In this document: piece after piece, positions 9,233-16,912 of the stretch
Layout of the letters: every line of letters begins with the position of its first letter
How positions within the stretch are numbered: position 1 is the stretch's first letter
Source of the DNA: Streptomyces venezuelae
GTDB lineage: Bacteria > Actinomycetota > Actinomycetes > Streptomycetales > Streptomycetaceae
Assembly: GCF_008642375.1 (NCBI RefSeq)
Contig: NZ_CP029194.1
Span: 1,798,001-1,862,000, forward strand
DNA: 64,000 nt
Direction: 5' to 3'
Translations under genes and position numbers: made by a program
The notes under the pieces: model-generated
Seen by the model: the letters and a program-made list of their open reading frames with translations, nothing else
Told to the model about the DNA's origin: nothing
The model's database searches: none

Positions 9233-10621
9233 TCAGCCCTGGGCCGTGATGCGGGCCAGGCGCTGCGCCTCCGCGCGCGCGTCGCGCGCGATCTGCTCCT
9301 CGTCGGCGAACAGCAGTCGGTTGTTCTCGACGATCTGCTTGCCGTTGACGAAGGAGGCGGTGACCGGGGCCGCGGCGCCGAAGACGATCGCGGTGACCGG
9401 GTCGGCGATCGAGGAGTGGCCGAGGCCGTCGATCTTCCAGAGGACGAAGTCGGCGAGCTTGCCGGCTTCGAGGGAGCCGATGTTGTCGGCGCGGCCGAGG
9501 ACCTGCGCACCGCCGTAGGTGCCGAGGCGCAGGGCCTGGCGGGCGTTGAGCGCGGCCTCGCGGTGGGCGCCGAGGCGGTTGATGAGGAGCGCGTTCCGCA
9601 GCTCGGTGTGGAGCTCGCCGGACTCGTTGGACGCGGTGCCGTCGACACCGAGGCCGACCGGCACGCCGGCCTTCAGCATGTCCGGTACGCGGGCGATGCC
9701 GGCGGCGAGGCGCGCGTTGGAGGACGGGCAGTGGGCCACACCCGTACCGGTGCGGGCGAAGGCGGCGATGTCGGAGTCGTTCATGTGGACGCAGTGCGCC
9801 ATCCACACGTCCTCGCCGAGGAAGCCGGTGGACTCGAAGTAGTCCGTCGGGCCCATGCCGAAGAGCTCGTGACAGAACTTCTCCTCCTCCACGGTCTCCG
9901 AGCCGTGGGTGTGCATGCGCACTCCGAGCCGGCGGGCCAGCTCGGCACCCTGCTTGAGGAGCTGGGTGGAGATCGAGAAGGGGGAGCAGGGGGCGACGGC
10001 GACCTGGGTCATCGCGTCGAAGGAGGCGTCGTGGAACTTCCTGACGGTCTCCTCGGTCGCGGCGAGCGCGCCCTCGGTGGACTCGACGGCGAAGTCGGGC
10101 GGCAGGAAGCCGTCCTTCTCGCTCATGTCCATCGAGCCGCGGGCGAGGGTGAAGCGGACGCCCATGTCGGAGGCGGCACCGATGATGGCGCCGGACAGGT
10201 CGCCCGAGTTCTTCGGGTAGACGTAGTGGTGGTCCATGGCGGTGGTGACACCGCCGCGGGCCATCATCGCCAGGGAGCCCTGGGCTGCCACGCGGACCAT
10301 CGACTCGTCGATGCGCGACCAGGTCGGGTAGAGCGCGACCAGCCAGTTGAAGAGGTTGTGGTCGGTGGCCAGGCCACGGGTGATCCACTGGTAGAAGTGG
10401 TGGTGGGTGTTGACCAGACCGGGCGTCACCAGATGACCGGTGGCGTCGATCCGCCGGACCACGTTCTCCAGCCCCTCGGGCGCCTTGCCGGCACCGATGG
10501 ACTCGATCTTGTTGTCGGCGACGACCAGGTAGCCGGAGGCGTACTCGGTGTCGTTCGCGTCGACGGTCGCGATCGCCGCGTTCTCGATGACGATGCGCTG
10601 GGCTGCCGAAGGTGCTGCCAT
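9233..10621 (-). CDS. 8-oxoguanine deaminase-type amidohydrolase
   Basis: A 462-aa zinc amidohydrolase (cytosine deaminase/AtzB-like superfamily). Metal and active-site motifs are clear: NTHHHFYQW near residue 80, HTHGSETVEEE, AHCVHMND and GLGVDGTASNES. Sequence features such as TRGLATDHNLFNWLVALYPTW match the 8-oxoguanine deaminase/hydroxydechloroatrazine ethylaminohydrolase group. The likely reaction is deamination of 8-oxoguanine to uric acid, which feeds directly into the uricase genes nearby (specificity inferred from family and context). The ATG at 10621 is preferred over an upstream in-frame GTG at 10660 because GAAGGAAG sits at correct spacing before it. It is 48 bp from the upstream permease and probably in one operon with it. 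Confidence 0.88.
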   Translation of the reverse strand: MAAPSAAQRIVIENAAIATVDANDTEYASGYLVVADNKIESIGAGKAPEGLENVVRRIDATGHLVTPGLVNTHHHFYQWITRGLATDHNLFNWLVALYPTWSRIDESMVRVAAQGSLAMMARGGVTTAMDHHYVYPKNSGDLSGAIIGAASDMGVRFTLARGSMDMSEKDGFLPPDFAVESTEGALAATEETVRKFHDASFDAMTQVAVAPCSPFSISTQLLKQGAELARRLGVRMHTHGSETVEEEKFCHELFGMGPTDYFESTGFLGEDVWMAHCVHMNDSDIAAFARTGTGVAHCPSSNARLAAGIARVPDMLKAGVPVGLGVDGTASNESGELHTELRNALLINRLGAHREAALNARQALRLGTYGGAQVLGRADNIGSLEAGKLADFVLWKIDGLGHSSIADPVTAIVFGAAAPVTASFVNGKQIVENNRLLFADEEQIARDARAEAQRLARITAQG

Positions 10622-10669
10622 GGCGGTGCTTCCTTCATTCCTCGGGGGTGGTGTGGGCACGGCAGGACC

Positions 10670-12076
10670 CTAGGAGGATTTGAGTGCCGGAGCCGCGTGA
10701 CGGCTCCGGGTGCCGAGATGGTGGAAGAACAGATTGAGCAGGACGGCGACGAGCGCGCCCGCGCTGATGCCGGATCCGAGCACGGTCTGCGCCCAGGCCG
10801 GGAAGTCGGCGTAGAAGGTGGGGGCGGCGAGCGGGATGATGCCCGCTCCGAGCGCCACGGCCACCAGGATGATGTTGGAGCTGTCGTCGAGTCCGGCTTC
10901 CGACAGGGTGCGGATGCCGCTGACCGCGATCGAGCCGAAGAGGACGATGCCGGCGCCGCCGAGGACGGGCATCGGGACCATCGAGACGACCGCGCCGAGG
11001 ACCGGGGAGGTGCCGAGGACCAGCAGGGCGCCGCCGGCGACGGCGACGACGTACCGGGAGCGGACCCGGGTGAGCGAGACGACGCCGACGTTCTGTGCGA
11101 AGGCCGAGGTCGGGAAGCCGCCGAAGACGGAGCCGATCAGGGTCGCGATGCCGTCGGTGCGCAGGCCCCGGGTGATGGTCTGTCCGTCGCTGCGGCGGTC
11201 GCAGATCTCGCCGAGGGCGAGCATGCCGGCGCTGGACTCGGTCATGAGGACCAGCATCACGATGCACAGGGAGAGGATCGCCGCGGGCTGGAACTCGGGG
11301 GCGCCGAAGGCGAAGGGAGTGGGCATGGCCACCACGGGCGCCTCCCGCAGGGCCGTGAAGTCGGCCATCCCGAAGGGGATCGCGGCGAGGGTGCCGATGA
11401 AGAGGCCGAGCAGCAGGGCGATCTGCTTGACGAAACCCTTGCCGAAGCGCTGGAAGAGCAGGACGACGACGAGGGTGAAGCCGGCGAGCGCCAGGTATTT
11501 CATGGCGCCGAAGTCGGCGGCGTGCTTGTCGCCGCCCTGGGCCCAGCCGACGGGCACGGGCATCAGGGTGACCCCGATGAGGGTGATGACGACACCGGTG
11601 ACGAGCGGCGGGAAGAACCGCAGGAGCTTCCCGAAGAAGGGGCCGACGGCGAGGCAGAGGGCTCCGGCGACCAGCACCGCGCCGTAGATGGCGGGGAGCT
11701 GGTGTCCGGGGGAGCTGGTCTCGGCGATGGCGAGCATCGGGGTGATGCCTGCCGAGGAGGCGGCGTTGACGAACGGGAGCCGGTTGCCGGCGAAGGTCCG
11801 TATGCCGAGGGTCTGCAGGATCGTGGCGCAGCCGGCGATGAGCAGGCTGGCGGCGATGAGCCGGGTCATCCCGGCCGTGTCCAGGCCGACGGCCTGGCCG
11901 ATGATCAGCGGAGGGGTGACGACGCCCGCGTACATGGCGGCGATGTGCTGGAGTGCCGCGGGGACGAGCCGCGAGGCGGGAAGCTTTTCGTCCACCGGGT
12001 GGACCTGGTGGGTCGTGTCCGGCGGGGTGGAACACGGGCCTTCGGCGTGCGCCGGCCCCTTTGCGGGCTGTGCCAT
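10670..12076 (-). CDS. NCS2-family purine permease
   Basis: A 468-aa NCS2 symporter, clearly paralogous to the permease at 7483-8931. The shared HPVDE(K/T)LP tail precedes the first membrane helix, and the signature reads QNVGVVSLTRVRSR, with TESSAGMLALGEI upstream of it. It is located in the inner membrane with about 14 hydrophobic stretches. Position between uricase and the 8-oxoguanine-type deaminase suggests uptake of uric acid, xanthine or oxidised purine. The ATG at 12076 is supported by GGAGGG and was chosen over an in-frame start 24 bp upstream. A 14-bp-stem terminator lies directly upstream, so it either has a promoter in the short gap or is partly read through from the uricase genes. 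Confidence 0.9.
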   Translation of the reverse strand: MAQPAKGPAHAEGPCSTPPDTTHQVHPVDEKLPASRLVPAALQHIAAMYAGVVTPPLIIGQAVGLDTAGMTRLIAASLLIAGCATILQTLGIRTFAGNRLPFVNAASSAGITPMLAIAETSSPGHQLPAIYGAVLVAGALCLAVGPFFGKLLRFFPPLVTGVVITLIGVTLMPVPVGWAQGGDKHAADFGAMKYLALAGFTLVVVLLFQRFGKGFVKQIALLLGLFIGTLAAIPFGMADFTALREAPVVAMPTPFAFGAPEFQPAAILSLCIVMLVLMTESSAGMLALGEICDRRSDGQTITRGLRTDGIATLIGSVFGGFPTSAFAQNVGVVSLTRVRSRYVVAVAGGALLVLGTSPVLGAVVSMVPMPVLGGAGIVLFGSIAVSGIRTLSEAGLDDSSNIILVAVALGAGIIPLAAPTFYADFPAWAQTVLGSGISAGALVAVLLNLFFHHLGTRSRHAAPALKSS

Positions 12077-12098
12077 GAGAATCCCTCCGGTCCGGTGC

Positions 12099-12134
12099 AC
12101 CGGCCCCGCCCGACTGCGGGCGGGCGGGGCCGGT
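12099..12134 (-). terminator. Strong hairpin between uricase and permease
   Basis: A perfect 14-bp inverted repeat (ACCGGCCCCGCCCG at 12099-12112, complement at 12121-12134, 8-nt loop) begins 15 bp after the uricase stop on the minus strand. It probably ends or attenuates the uraD-uraH-uricase transcript ahead of the permease. Confidence 0.75.
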
Positions 12135-12148
12135 CACACGGATGCCGC

Positions 12149-13072
12149 TTAGAGGTTGGTCATGTCGACCGGGATCTGCGCCGTCGCTCCGTCACGGAGG
12201 ACGGTGGCCTCGATGAGGCCGTACATGCGGTCGGCGGCGTAGTAGACCTCGTTGTCGTTCTTCAGGCCGAAGGGCTCGAGGTCGACCAGGAAGTGGTGCT
12301 TGTTCGGGAGCGAGAAGCGGACCTCGTCGATCTCCGAGCGGTGGTTGATGATGCGCGTGGCCATCTGGTACAGCGTCTGCTGGAGGGAGTACGAGTACGT
12401 CTCCGAGAAGGCCTCGAGCATGTGCTTGCGGGTCTGCTCGTAGGACCGCTCCCAGTTGGGCATGCGCTGGTCGTCGTCGGTCCAGTTGAAGCGCCACCGG
12501 GCGGACACCTGCGTCGCCAGGATGCGGTCGTACGCCTCCTGGAGCGTGGTGTACTGGTCCTTGATGTAGCCCCAGAACTCCGAGTTGGTGGAGTTCATGA
12601 CGACGAGGTCCTTGAGGCCGGAGATGACCTCCCACTTCTCGCCGTCGTAGGTGACCTGGGTGACCCGGGTCTCCTGGCCCTTGCGGGCGAAGGAGTGGTT
12701 GACCTCTTCGGCGCCGATGAACTTGGAGTTGGCGTCCGAGGAGGCGATGCGCTCCCAGGAGTACTCCTCGATCCGGATGCGCGCCCGCTTGATCGGCTCC
12801 TGGCTCGTCACGAAGTGGCGGGCGAGGTGGATGCCGAACTGCTCGGCGGACTCGATGCCGTACTCCTTGGCGAACGCGAAGATGGTGTTCTTCGTCGTGT
12901 CGGTGGGGAGGCAGTGGGCGTTGGAGCCGGTGAGGTGGACGTCGTCGAGGTCGCCGGAGAGGGCGACGGAGACGTTCAGGTCCTTGATGTGGTGGGTGTC
13001 GCCGTCCCGCGTGATCTTGACGACGCGGTTCTCTGCTTTGCCGTACTGGTTCTGGCCGAGAATCGTGGGCAT
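12149..13072 (-). CDS. Urate oxidase (uricase)
   Basis: Factor-independent urate hydroxylase, 307 aa. It oxidises uric acid with O2 to 5-hydroxyisourate and releases H2O2. Recognised from the N-terminal GQNQYGKAENRVVKI strand, the PTDTTKNTIFAFAKE motif that carries the catalytic Thr, the SANxHSFxR-like hairpin (NHSFARKGQETR), and the C-terminal KHHFLVDLEPFGLKNDNEVY segment with the catalytic His. Length is normal (about 300 aa). The ATG at 13072 has GAGGGAG upstream and lies only 5 bp after the uraH stop, so the three genes uraD-uraH-uricase form one operon. The H2O2 produced is the likely reason for co-control with the catalase at 16913. Confidence 0.96.
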   Translation of the reverse strand: MPTILGQNQYGKAENRVVKITRDGDTHHIKDLNVSVALSGDLDDVHLTGSNAHCLPTDTTKNTIFAFAKEYGIESAEQFGIHLARHFVTSQEPIKRARIRIEEYSWERIASSDANSKFIGAEEVNHSFARKGQETRVTQVTYDGEKWEVISGLKDLVVMNSTNSEFWGYIKDQYTTLQEAYDRILATQVSARWRFNWTDDDQRMPNWERSYEQTRKHMLEAFSETYSYSLQQTLYQMATRIINHRSEIDEVRFSLPNKHHFLVDLEPFGLKNDNEVYYAADRMYGLIEATVLRDGATAQIPVDMTNL

Positions 13073-13077
13073 GTCTG

Positions 13078-13470
13078 CTAGCTCCCTCGGTAAACGGAGT
13101 AGCCGAACGGGTTGAGCAGCAGCGGTACGTGATAGTGCTCGCCCGGCTCGACGGCGAACGTGATCGCCACCTCCGGGAAGAACGCACCGCTGTCCCTTAC
13201 GCGGGGGGCGTCCTGCTGCGCCTCGGCTTGCTTCTTCTTGGCGAAGTACGTCTCGGTCTCGAAGTCGAGACGCACGTGGGTGGTTTCTTCCGGCAGGGCC
13301 GGCAGGTCCTTGCAGCGCCCGTCGGCGTCGGTGGCGGAGCCTCCGAGCGCGACCCACTCGGCGTCGGAGCCGCTGCGGGCCGCGAGCGTGATGGTCACGC
13401 CCTCGGCCGGGCGGCCGATGCTGGTGTCCAGGATGTGGGTGGACACCGAGGCCGTGGTGTCGGTGCTCAT
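13078..13470 (-). CDS. uraH: 5-hydroxyisourate hydrolase
   Basis: A 130-aa transthyretin-related protein that hydrolyses 5-hydroxyisourate to OHCU. It has the N-terminal STHILDTSIGRPAEGVTI strand with the catalytic His, a central Arg (HVRLDFET), and the diagnostic C-terminal tetrapeptide YRGS. It overlaps the preceding uraD stop by ATGA (13467-13470), indicating translational coupling. Normal length and no anomalies. Confidence 0.96.
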   Translation of the reverse strand: MSTDTTASVSTHILDTSIGRPAEGVTITLAARSGSDAEWVALGGSATDADGRCKDLPALPEETTHVRLDFETETYFAKKKQAEAQQDAPRVRDSGAFFPEVAITFAVEPGEHYHVPLLLNPFGYSVYRGS

Positions 13471-13991
13471 GCGGAGTTCTCTTCCTCGGAGGTCTCTACG
13501 AGACGGTTCAGCCGGATGCGGTTGATCTTGCCCAGTTCGGTGCGGACGATCTCCCGCTCCGTCTCGGGCGAGTTGCCGATCCGCTCACGGACCGCGTCGC
13601 GCATCTGCTCGCCGGTCCTGCCGGTGGCGCAGATGAGGAAGACATGACCGAACTTCTCCTGGTAGGCCAGGTTGAGCTCGAGCATCTCGGCCTTGAGCTC
13701 CGTGGAGGCGCCGGCCATCCCGCTCTGTTCGCGGGAGGAGGTCGGGTCCCCTGCCTTCGGACGACCGATCGGCGGGTGGCCCGCCATCGCGTCGGCCAGA
13801 TCCTCGGTCGTCAGCTCGGCCATGGCGGCGTCGCTGGCGAGGAAGAGGGCTTCGGCGGTGGCGTACGGGCGCTGGGCGAGCAGTTTGCTCCCCCACGCCG
13901 AGCTGGAGCACACCTCGTGGAGCGTGGCGAGGGCCTCGCTGTCCGCCGAGGTGTTGAACCGGGTGAGACCCGGTGTCGTACCTGAAGTCAC
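13467..13991 (-). CDS. uraD: OHCU decarboxylase
   Basis: A 174-aa 2-oxo-4-hydroxy-4-carboxy-5-ureidoimidazoline decarboxylase, which gives S-allantoin. Family motifs seen are the HPPIG loop with the catalytic His (residues about 71-75), the helix ELNLAYQEKFGHVFLICATG, and a C-terminal EIVRTELGKINRIRL helix. It is the first gene of the uraD-uraH-uricase operon, behind the promoter/operator at 14040-14083. Together these three enzymes convert urate to allantoin. Confidence 0.95.
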   Translation of the reverse strand: MTSGTTPGLTRFNTSADSEALATLHEVCSSSAWGSKLLAQRPYATAEALFLASDAAMAELTTEDLADAMAGHPPIGRPKAGDPTSSREQSGMAGASTELKAEMLELNLAYQEKFGHVFLICATGRTGEQMRDAVRERIGNSPETEREIVRTELGKINRIRLNRLVETSEEENSA

Positions 13992-14039
13992 GGGAAGCCT
14001 CCGTGGCTGTTCTTCGCTGTGCGTCGGACGGGCTGCGGA

Positions 14040-14083
14040 TAGCTAACGCCCTCCGCAACACGACGTCAACACTTTGTTGAAAA
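14040..14083 (-). promoter_or_regulatory. uraD promoter with CAACA-N3-TGTTG operator
   Basis: Read on the minus strand: a perfect inverted repeat CAACA-AAG-TGTTG (14067-14079) overlaps a -35 box TTGACG (14069-14064), followed after 18 bp by TAGCTA (14045-14040). The 21-bp block around the palindrome is identical except at one central base to the block upstream of katA (16830-16850). A shared repressor or activator for the uricase operon and catalase is inferred. Confidence 0.72.
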
Positions 14084-14146
14084 CTCGGCCACACAAAAGC
14101 CGTCGTCCCGACATCTGGACGACGGCTTCCGGCCACACAAGATCAA

Positions 14147-14533
14147 CTAGCTGCCCTCGGCGGCCTTTTCCCTGCTCAGGGCGGTCTCCCTGTTCAGGTA
14201 GTTGTACACGGTGAAGCGGCTGACACCCAGCGCCCCCGCCACCGTCTCCACCCCATGGCGCACCGAGAAGGCACCGCGTGCCTCCAGATGACGCACCGCT
14301 TCCTGCTTCGCCTTGCGGTCGAGTTCGGCCAGCGGCATCCCGTGCCGTCTTTCCATCGCCGCGAGGATGTGGTCCAGCGAATCCGAGAGCTGCGGGAGCC
14401 GCACGGCGAGCACGTCCTCCCCCTCCCAGGAGAGGACGACGTCGTCGGCCTCCGCCTGCGCGGGGACCAGCAGCTCCGCGCCCATGGCGTCGACCAGCGG
14501 CTTCACTGCCGCGACCAGCGGGTGTTCGGTCAC
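14147..14533 (-). CDS. Small helix-turn-helix regulator
   Basis: A 128-aa protein with a C-terminal HTH (about residues 90-120: VETVAGALGVSRFTVYNYLNRE), preceded by an acidic N-terminal domain without recognised motifs. It is likely a DNA-binding regulator of the purine genes on either side. The GTG start at 14533 overlaps the stop of the upstream 84-aa gene as GTGA, so the two are translated together. It is the best positional candidate for the protein that binds the CAACA-N3-TGTTG sites upstream of uraD and katA, but that is only inference. It lies 155 bp upstream of uraD, in the same direction. Confidence 0.78.
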   Translation of the reverse strand: MTEHPLVAAVKPLVDAMGAELLVPAQAEADDVVLSWEGEDVLAVRLPQLSDSLDHILAAMERRHGMPLAELDRKAKQEAVRHLEARGAFSVRHGVETVAGALGVSRFTVYNYLNRETALSREKAAEGS

Positions 14534-14784
14534 TTCTCGCCCTCCCCGATCACATTCACCTGGAGGGAGACCCGGGTGGCACCGGCCGCGAGCGATCTGC
14601 GCAGCAGCGCGTCGACCGCGGTGAGCACCTCGTCGGCACCGCCTTCCGCGGTGTTGCCGAAGGGGCCGACGTCGACCGCGTCCAGTTCGGCCGACTGGAT
14701 GACCTCTCGGGCCACGACCGCGTGCGCCGGCGCCTCGTCGAGGTCGAACGGCTCGGTCGTGAACTCCACTCTCAAACGCACCAT
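14530..14784 (-). CDS. YqgV/MTH1187-like thiamine-binding-family protein
   Basis: An 84-aa protein resembling the MTH1187/YqgV thiamine-binding family. It has an N-terminal RLRVEFTTEPF strand, central VDVGPFGNTAEGGADEVLTAVDALL and a terminal AAGATRVSLQVNVIG strand, a typical small ferredoxin-like fold. Family members bind thiamine-type ligands; whether this one does is untested. It is coupled by GTGA to the HTH gene and divergent from hyi. The glyoxylate carboligase of the same pathway needs thiamine diphosphate, which makes the link suggestive. The ATG at 14784 was chosen because the conserved strand starts there. Confidence 0.72.
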   Translation of the reverse strand: MVRLRVEFTTEPFDLDEAPAHAVVAREVIQSAELDAVDVGPFGNTAEGGADEVLTAVDALLRRSLAAGATRVSLQVNVIGEGEK

Positions 14785-14841
14785 GGACCCAAAGTACGGC
14801 CCCGCTCCGGCGCGCGGGAGCCCCGGACCTGCGGGGACCTC

Positions 14842-14910
14842 TTGACAACTGAGGCAACCCCCTTGCAACATTCCGTCAGACAGAAACTTACTTCCGCGAT
14901 ACGGAAGGAG
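14842..14910 (+). promoter_or_regulatory. hyi promoter with paired AllR-like operators
   Basis: The -35 TTGACA (14842-14847) and -10 CAACAT (14866-14871) are separated by 18 bp. Downstream come an imperfect palindrome TTCCG-TCAGA-CAGAA (14871-14885) and a perfect one TTCCG-CGATA-CGGAA (14892-14906). Their centres are 21 bp apart, two helical turns. The second overlaps the GGAAGGAG Shine-Dalgarno. Placement downstream of -10 fits repression. The same arrangement precedes gcl. AllR, the known IclR-type repressor of these genes in S. coelicolor, is the likely ligand (inference). Confidence 0.75.
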
Positions 14911-14921
14911 CGCCGCCCCTC

Positions 14922-15755
14922 ATGGGATACACGGACCAGCGCTTCGATGTGAACCTGTCGATCCTCTTCACGGAACTCCCGCTCCTGGAGCGCCCCGCGG
15001 CCGCCGCCGCGGCGGGCTTCACCGCGGTCGAGCTGTGGTGGCCCTGGATCGACACCGCCACCCCCGAGCAGAGCGAGCTCGACGCCCTCAAGAAAGCCCT
15101 TGAGGACGCCGGCACCCAGCTGGTGGGTCTGAACTTCTACGCCGGACAGCTCCCCGGCCCGGACCGCGGCGCGGTCTCGGTGCCCGGTGAGGAGTCCGAG
15201 CGTTTCCGGGCCAACATCGACGTCGCCGCGGACTTCGCCGCCTCGGTCGGCTGCAAGGCGCTCAACGCGCTCTACGGCAACCGCGTCGAGGGCGTGGACC
15301 CGGCGATCCAGGACACCCTCGCCCTGGAGAACCTGGTCCTGGCAGCCCGGGCCGCCGACCGCGCCGGCGCGATCCTGCTGATCGAGACCCTCAACAAGCC
15401 GGAGTCGTCGCTCTACCCGCTGGTGAGCGCCCCCTCCGCGATCGAGGTCGTCGACAAGGTCAACGAGGCGACCGGTCTCGGCAACGCCAAGTTCCTCCTC
15501 GACATCTACCACCTGTCGATGAACGGCGAGGACGTCAGCCAGGTCATCGCGGAGTACGCGGCCAAGACCGGCCACGTCCAGATCGCGGACAACCCGGGCC
15601 GCGGCGCCCCGGGCACCGGCGAGCTCCCCCTGGAGCAGCTCCTCGACGAACTCAAGAAGGCCGGTTACGACGGCTGGGTCGGCCTGGAGTACAAGGCCGC
15701 CGACGCCGCCGCGTCCTTCGCCTGGCTCCCCGCCGAGGCCCGCGCGGCCCGCTGA
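14922..15755 (+). CDS. hyi: Hydroxypyruvate isomerase
   Basis: A 277-aa TIM-barrel enzyme that interconverts hydroxypyruvate and tartronate semialdehyde in the glycerate pathway from glyoxylate. Signature segments: AGFTAVELWWPW, LNFYAGQLPGPDRG, LIETLNKPESSLYPL with the metal-binding Glu, FLLDIYHLSMNGEDV (Asp/His) and a final WVGLEYK Glu. Normal length for the family (about 260-280 aa). It is the first gene of a hyi-glxR operon (55-bp gap) under the paired-operator promoter. The ATG at 14922 lies 11 bp after the GGAAGGAG motif. Confidence 0.93.
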   Translation: MGYTDQRFDVNLSILFTELPLLERPAAAAAAGFTAVELWWPWIDTATPEQSELDALKKALEDAGTQLVGLNFYAGQLPGPDRGAVSVPGEESERFRANIDVAADFAASVGCKALNALYGNRVEGVDPAIQDTLALENLVLAARAADRAGAILLIETLNKPESSLYPLVSAPSAIEVVDKVNEATGLGNAKFLLDIYHLSMNGEDVSQVIAEYAAKTGHVQIADNPGRGAPGTGELPLEQLLDELKKAGYDGWVGLEYKAADAAASFAWLPAEARAAR

Positions 15756-15810
15756 CGCGCGGCCCGCCGTCCCCCTCCCCACGTACCACCAGTTTTTGAG
15801 AGGCACCCTC

Positions 15811-16701
15811 ATGAGCAACCTTCCCAAGATTGCCTGGATCGGCCTCGGCATCATGGGCTCGCCCATGTCCGAGAACCTGCTGAAGGCCGGCTACTCGGTC
15901 ACCGGCTTCACGCTGGAGCAGGACAAGCTGGAGCGGCTCGCCAAGGCCGGCGGCACCTCCGCCTCGTCGATCGCCGAGGCCGTGAAGGACGCCGACGTCA
16001 TCATCACGATGGTGCCCGCCTCCCCGCAGGTCGAGGCCATCTCCTACGGCCCCGAGGGCATCCTGGAGAACGCCAAGCAGGGCGCGCTGATCGTCGACAT
16101 GTCGTCGATCACCCCGCAGACCTCGGTCGACCTCGCCAAGAACGCCGCCGAGAAGGGCATCCGCGTCATCGACGCCCCGGTGTCCGGCGGCGAGGCCGGC
16201 GCGATCGAGGCCGTGCTCTCGATCATGGTCGGTGGCGAGCAGGCCGACTTCGACGAGGCCCTTCCGATCCTGGAGGCCCTCGGCAAGACCATCGTGCTCT
16301 GCGGCCCGCACGGTTCCGGCCAGACGGTGAAGGCTGCCAACCAGCTGATCGTCGCGGTCAACATCCAGGCCTGCGCCGAGGCCGTCGTCTTCCTCAAGAA
16401 GTCCGGCGTGAACCTCCAGGCCGCCCTGGACGTCCTCAACGGCGGTCTGGCCGGCTCCACGGTCCTGACCCGCAAGAAGGACAACTTCCTGAACCGGGAC
16501 TTCAAGCCCGGCTTCCGGATCGACCTCCACCACAAGGACATGGGCATCGTCACCGACGCCGCCCGCAACGTCGGCGCGGCCCTCCCGGTCGGCGCGGTCG
16601 TCGCCCAGCTCGTCGCCTCCCTGCGCGCCCAGGGTGACGGCGGCCTGGACCACTCGGCCCTGCTGCGCGCCGTCGAGCGCCTCTCCGGCCAGCAGGTCTG
16701 A
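15811..16701 (+). CDS. glxR: 2-hydroxy-3-oxopropionate (tartronate semialdehyde) reductase
   Basis: A 296-aa beta-hydroxyacid dehydrogenase that reduces tartronate semialdehyde to D-glycerate with NAD(P)H. It has the N-terminal Rossmann motif GLGIMGSPMSENLL, the substrate-binding VSGGEAGAIEA, the catalytic Lys in GQTVKAANQL, and a C-terminal KDMGIVTDAA helix. The ATG at 15811 follows GAGAGG and was preferred to an in-frame GTG/ATG-type start 15 bp upstream. It is the second gene after hyi and ends at a hairpin terminator. Confidence 0.95.
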   Translation: MSNLPKIAWIGLGIMGSPMSENLLKAGYSVTGFTLEQDKLERLAKAGGTSASSIAEAVKDADVIITMVPASPQVEAISYGPEGILENAKQGALIVDMSSITPQTSVDLAKNAAEKGIRVIDAPVSGGEAGAIEAVLSIMVGGEQADFDEALPILEALGKTIVLCGPHGSGQTVKAANQLIVAVNIQACAEAVVFLKKSGVNLQAALDVLNGGLAGSTVLTRKKDNFLNRDFKPGFRIDLHHKDMGIVTDAARNVGAALPVGAVVAQLVASLRAQGDGGLDHSALLRAVERLSGQQV

Positions 16702-16704
16702 TCC

Positions 16705-16753
16705 CAGGGGCCCGCCTTCGGGCCGGGCCCCAGCCCCTTCACCGGGGCCCCTG
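16705..16753 (+). terminator. Terminator of the hyi-glxR operon
   Basis: Nested inverted repeat: outer arms CAGGGGCCC (16705-16713) and GGGCCCCTG (16745-16753), with an inner CCCG/CGGG stem. It starts 4 bp after the glxR stop. Confidence 0.7.
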
Positions 16754-16829
16754 AATTCCGGCCGGCGGTGGCGCTGACACCTGTCCTGTCGCGCCCAGGC
16801 GTCGCCGCCGGCCGGAACACCACACTTCA

Positions 16830-16873
16830 TTTTCAACAAACTGTTGACGTTACGTTCGGGCCGAATTTACGCT
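16830..16873 (+). promoter_or_regulatory. katA promoter with CAACA-N3-TGTTG operator
   Basis: The palindrome CAACA-AAC-TGTTG (16834-16846) overlaps the -35 TTGACG (16844-16849). TACGCT lies 18 bp downstream (16868-16873). The block 16830-16850 differs by one base from that of the uraD promoter on the opposite strand, so catalase and uricase are probably switched by the same DNA-binding protein. Confidence 0.75.
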
Positions 16874-16912
16874 CCTCGGACCGTCAGCAGAGCTCCCGTA
16901 CGGAAGGTCACG

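Noticed and set aside
8387..13081. 1564-aa plus-strand open frame opposite the purine genes
   Set aside because: An antisense artefact of G/C-rich codons; the minus-strand frames encode recognisable permeases, deaminase and uricase.
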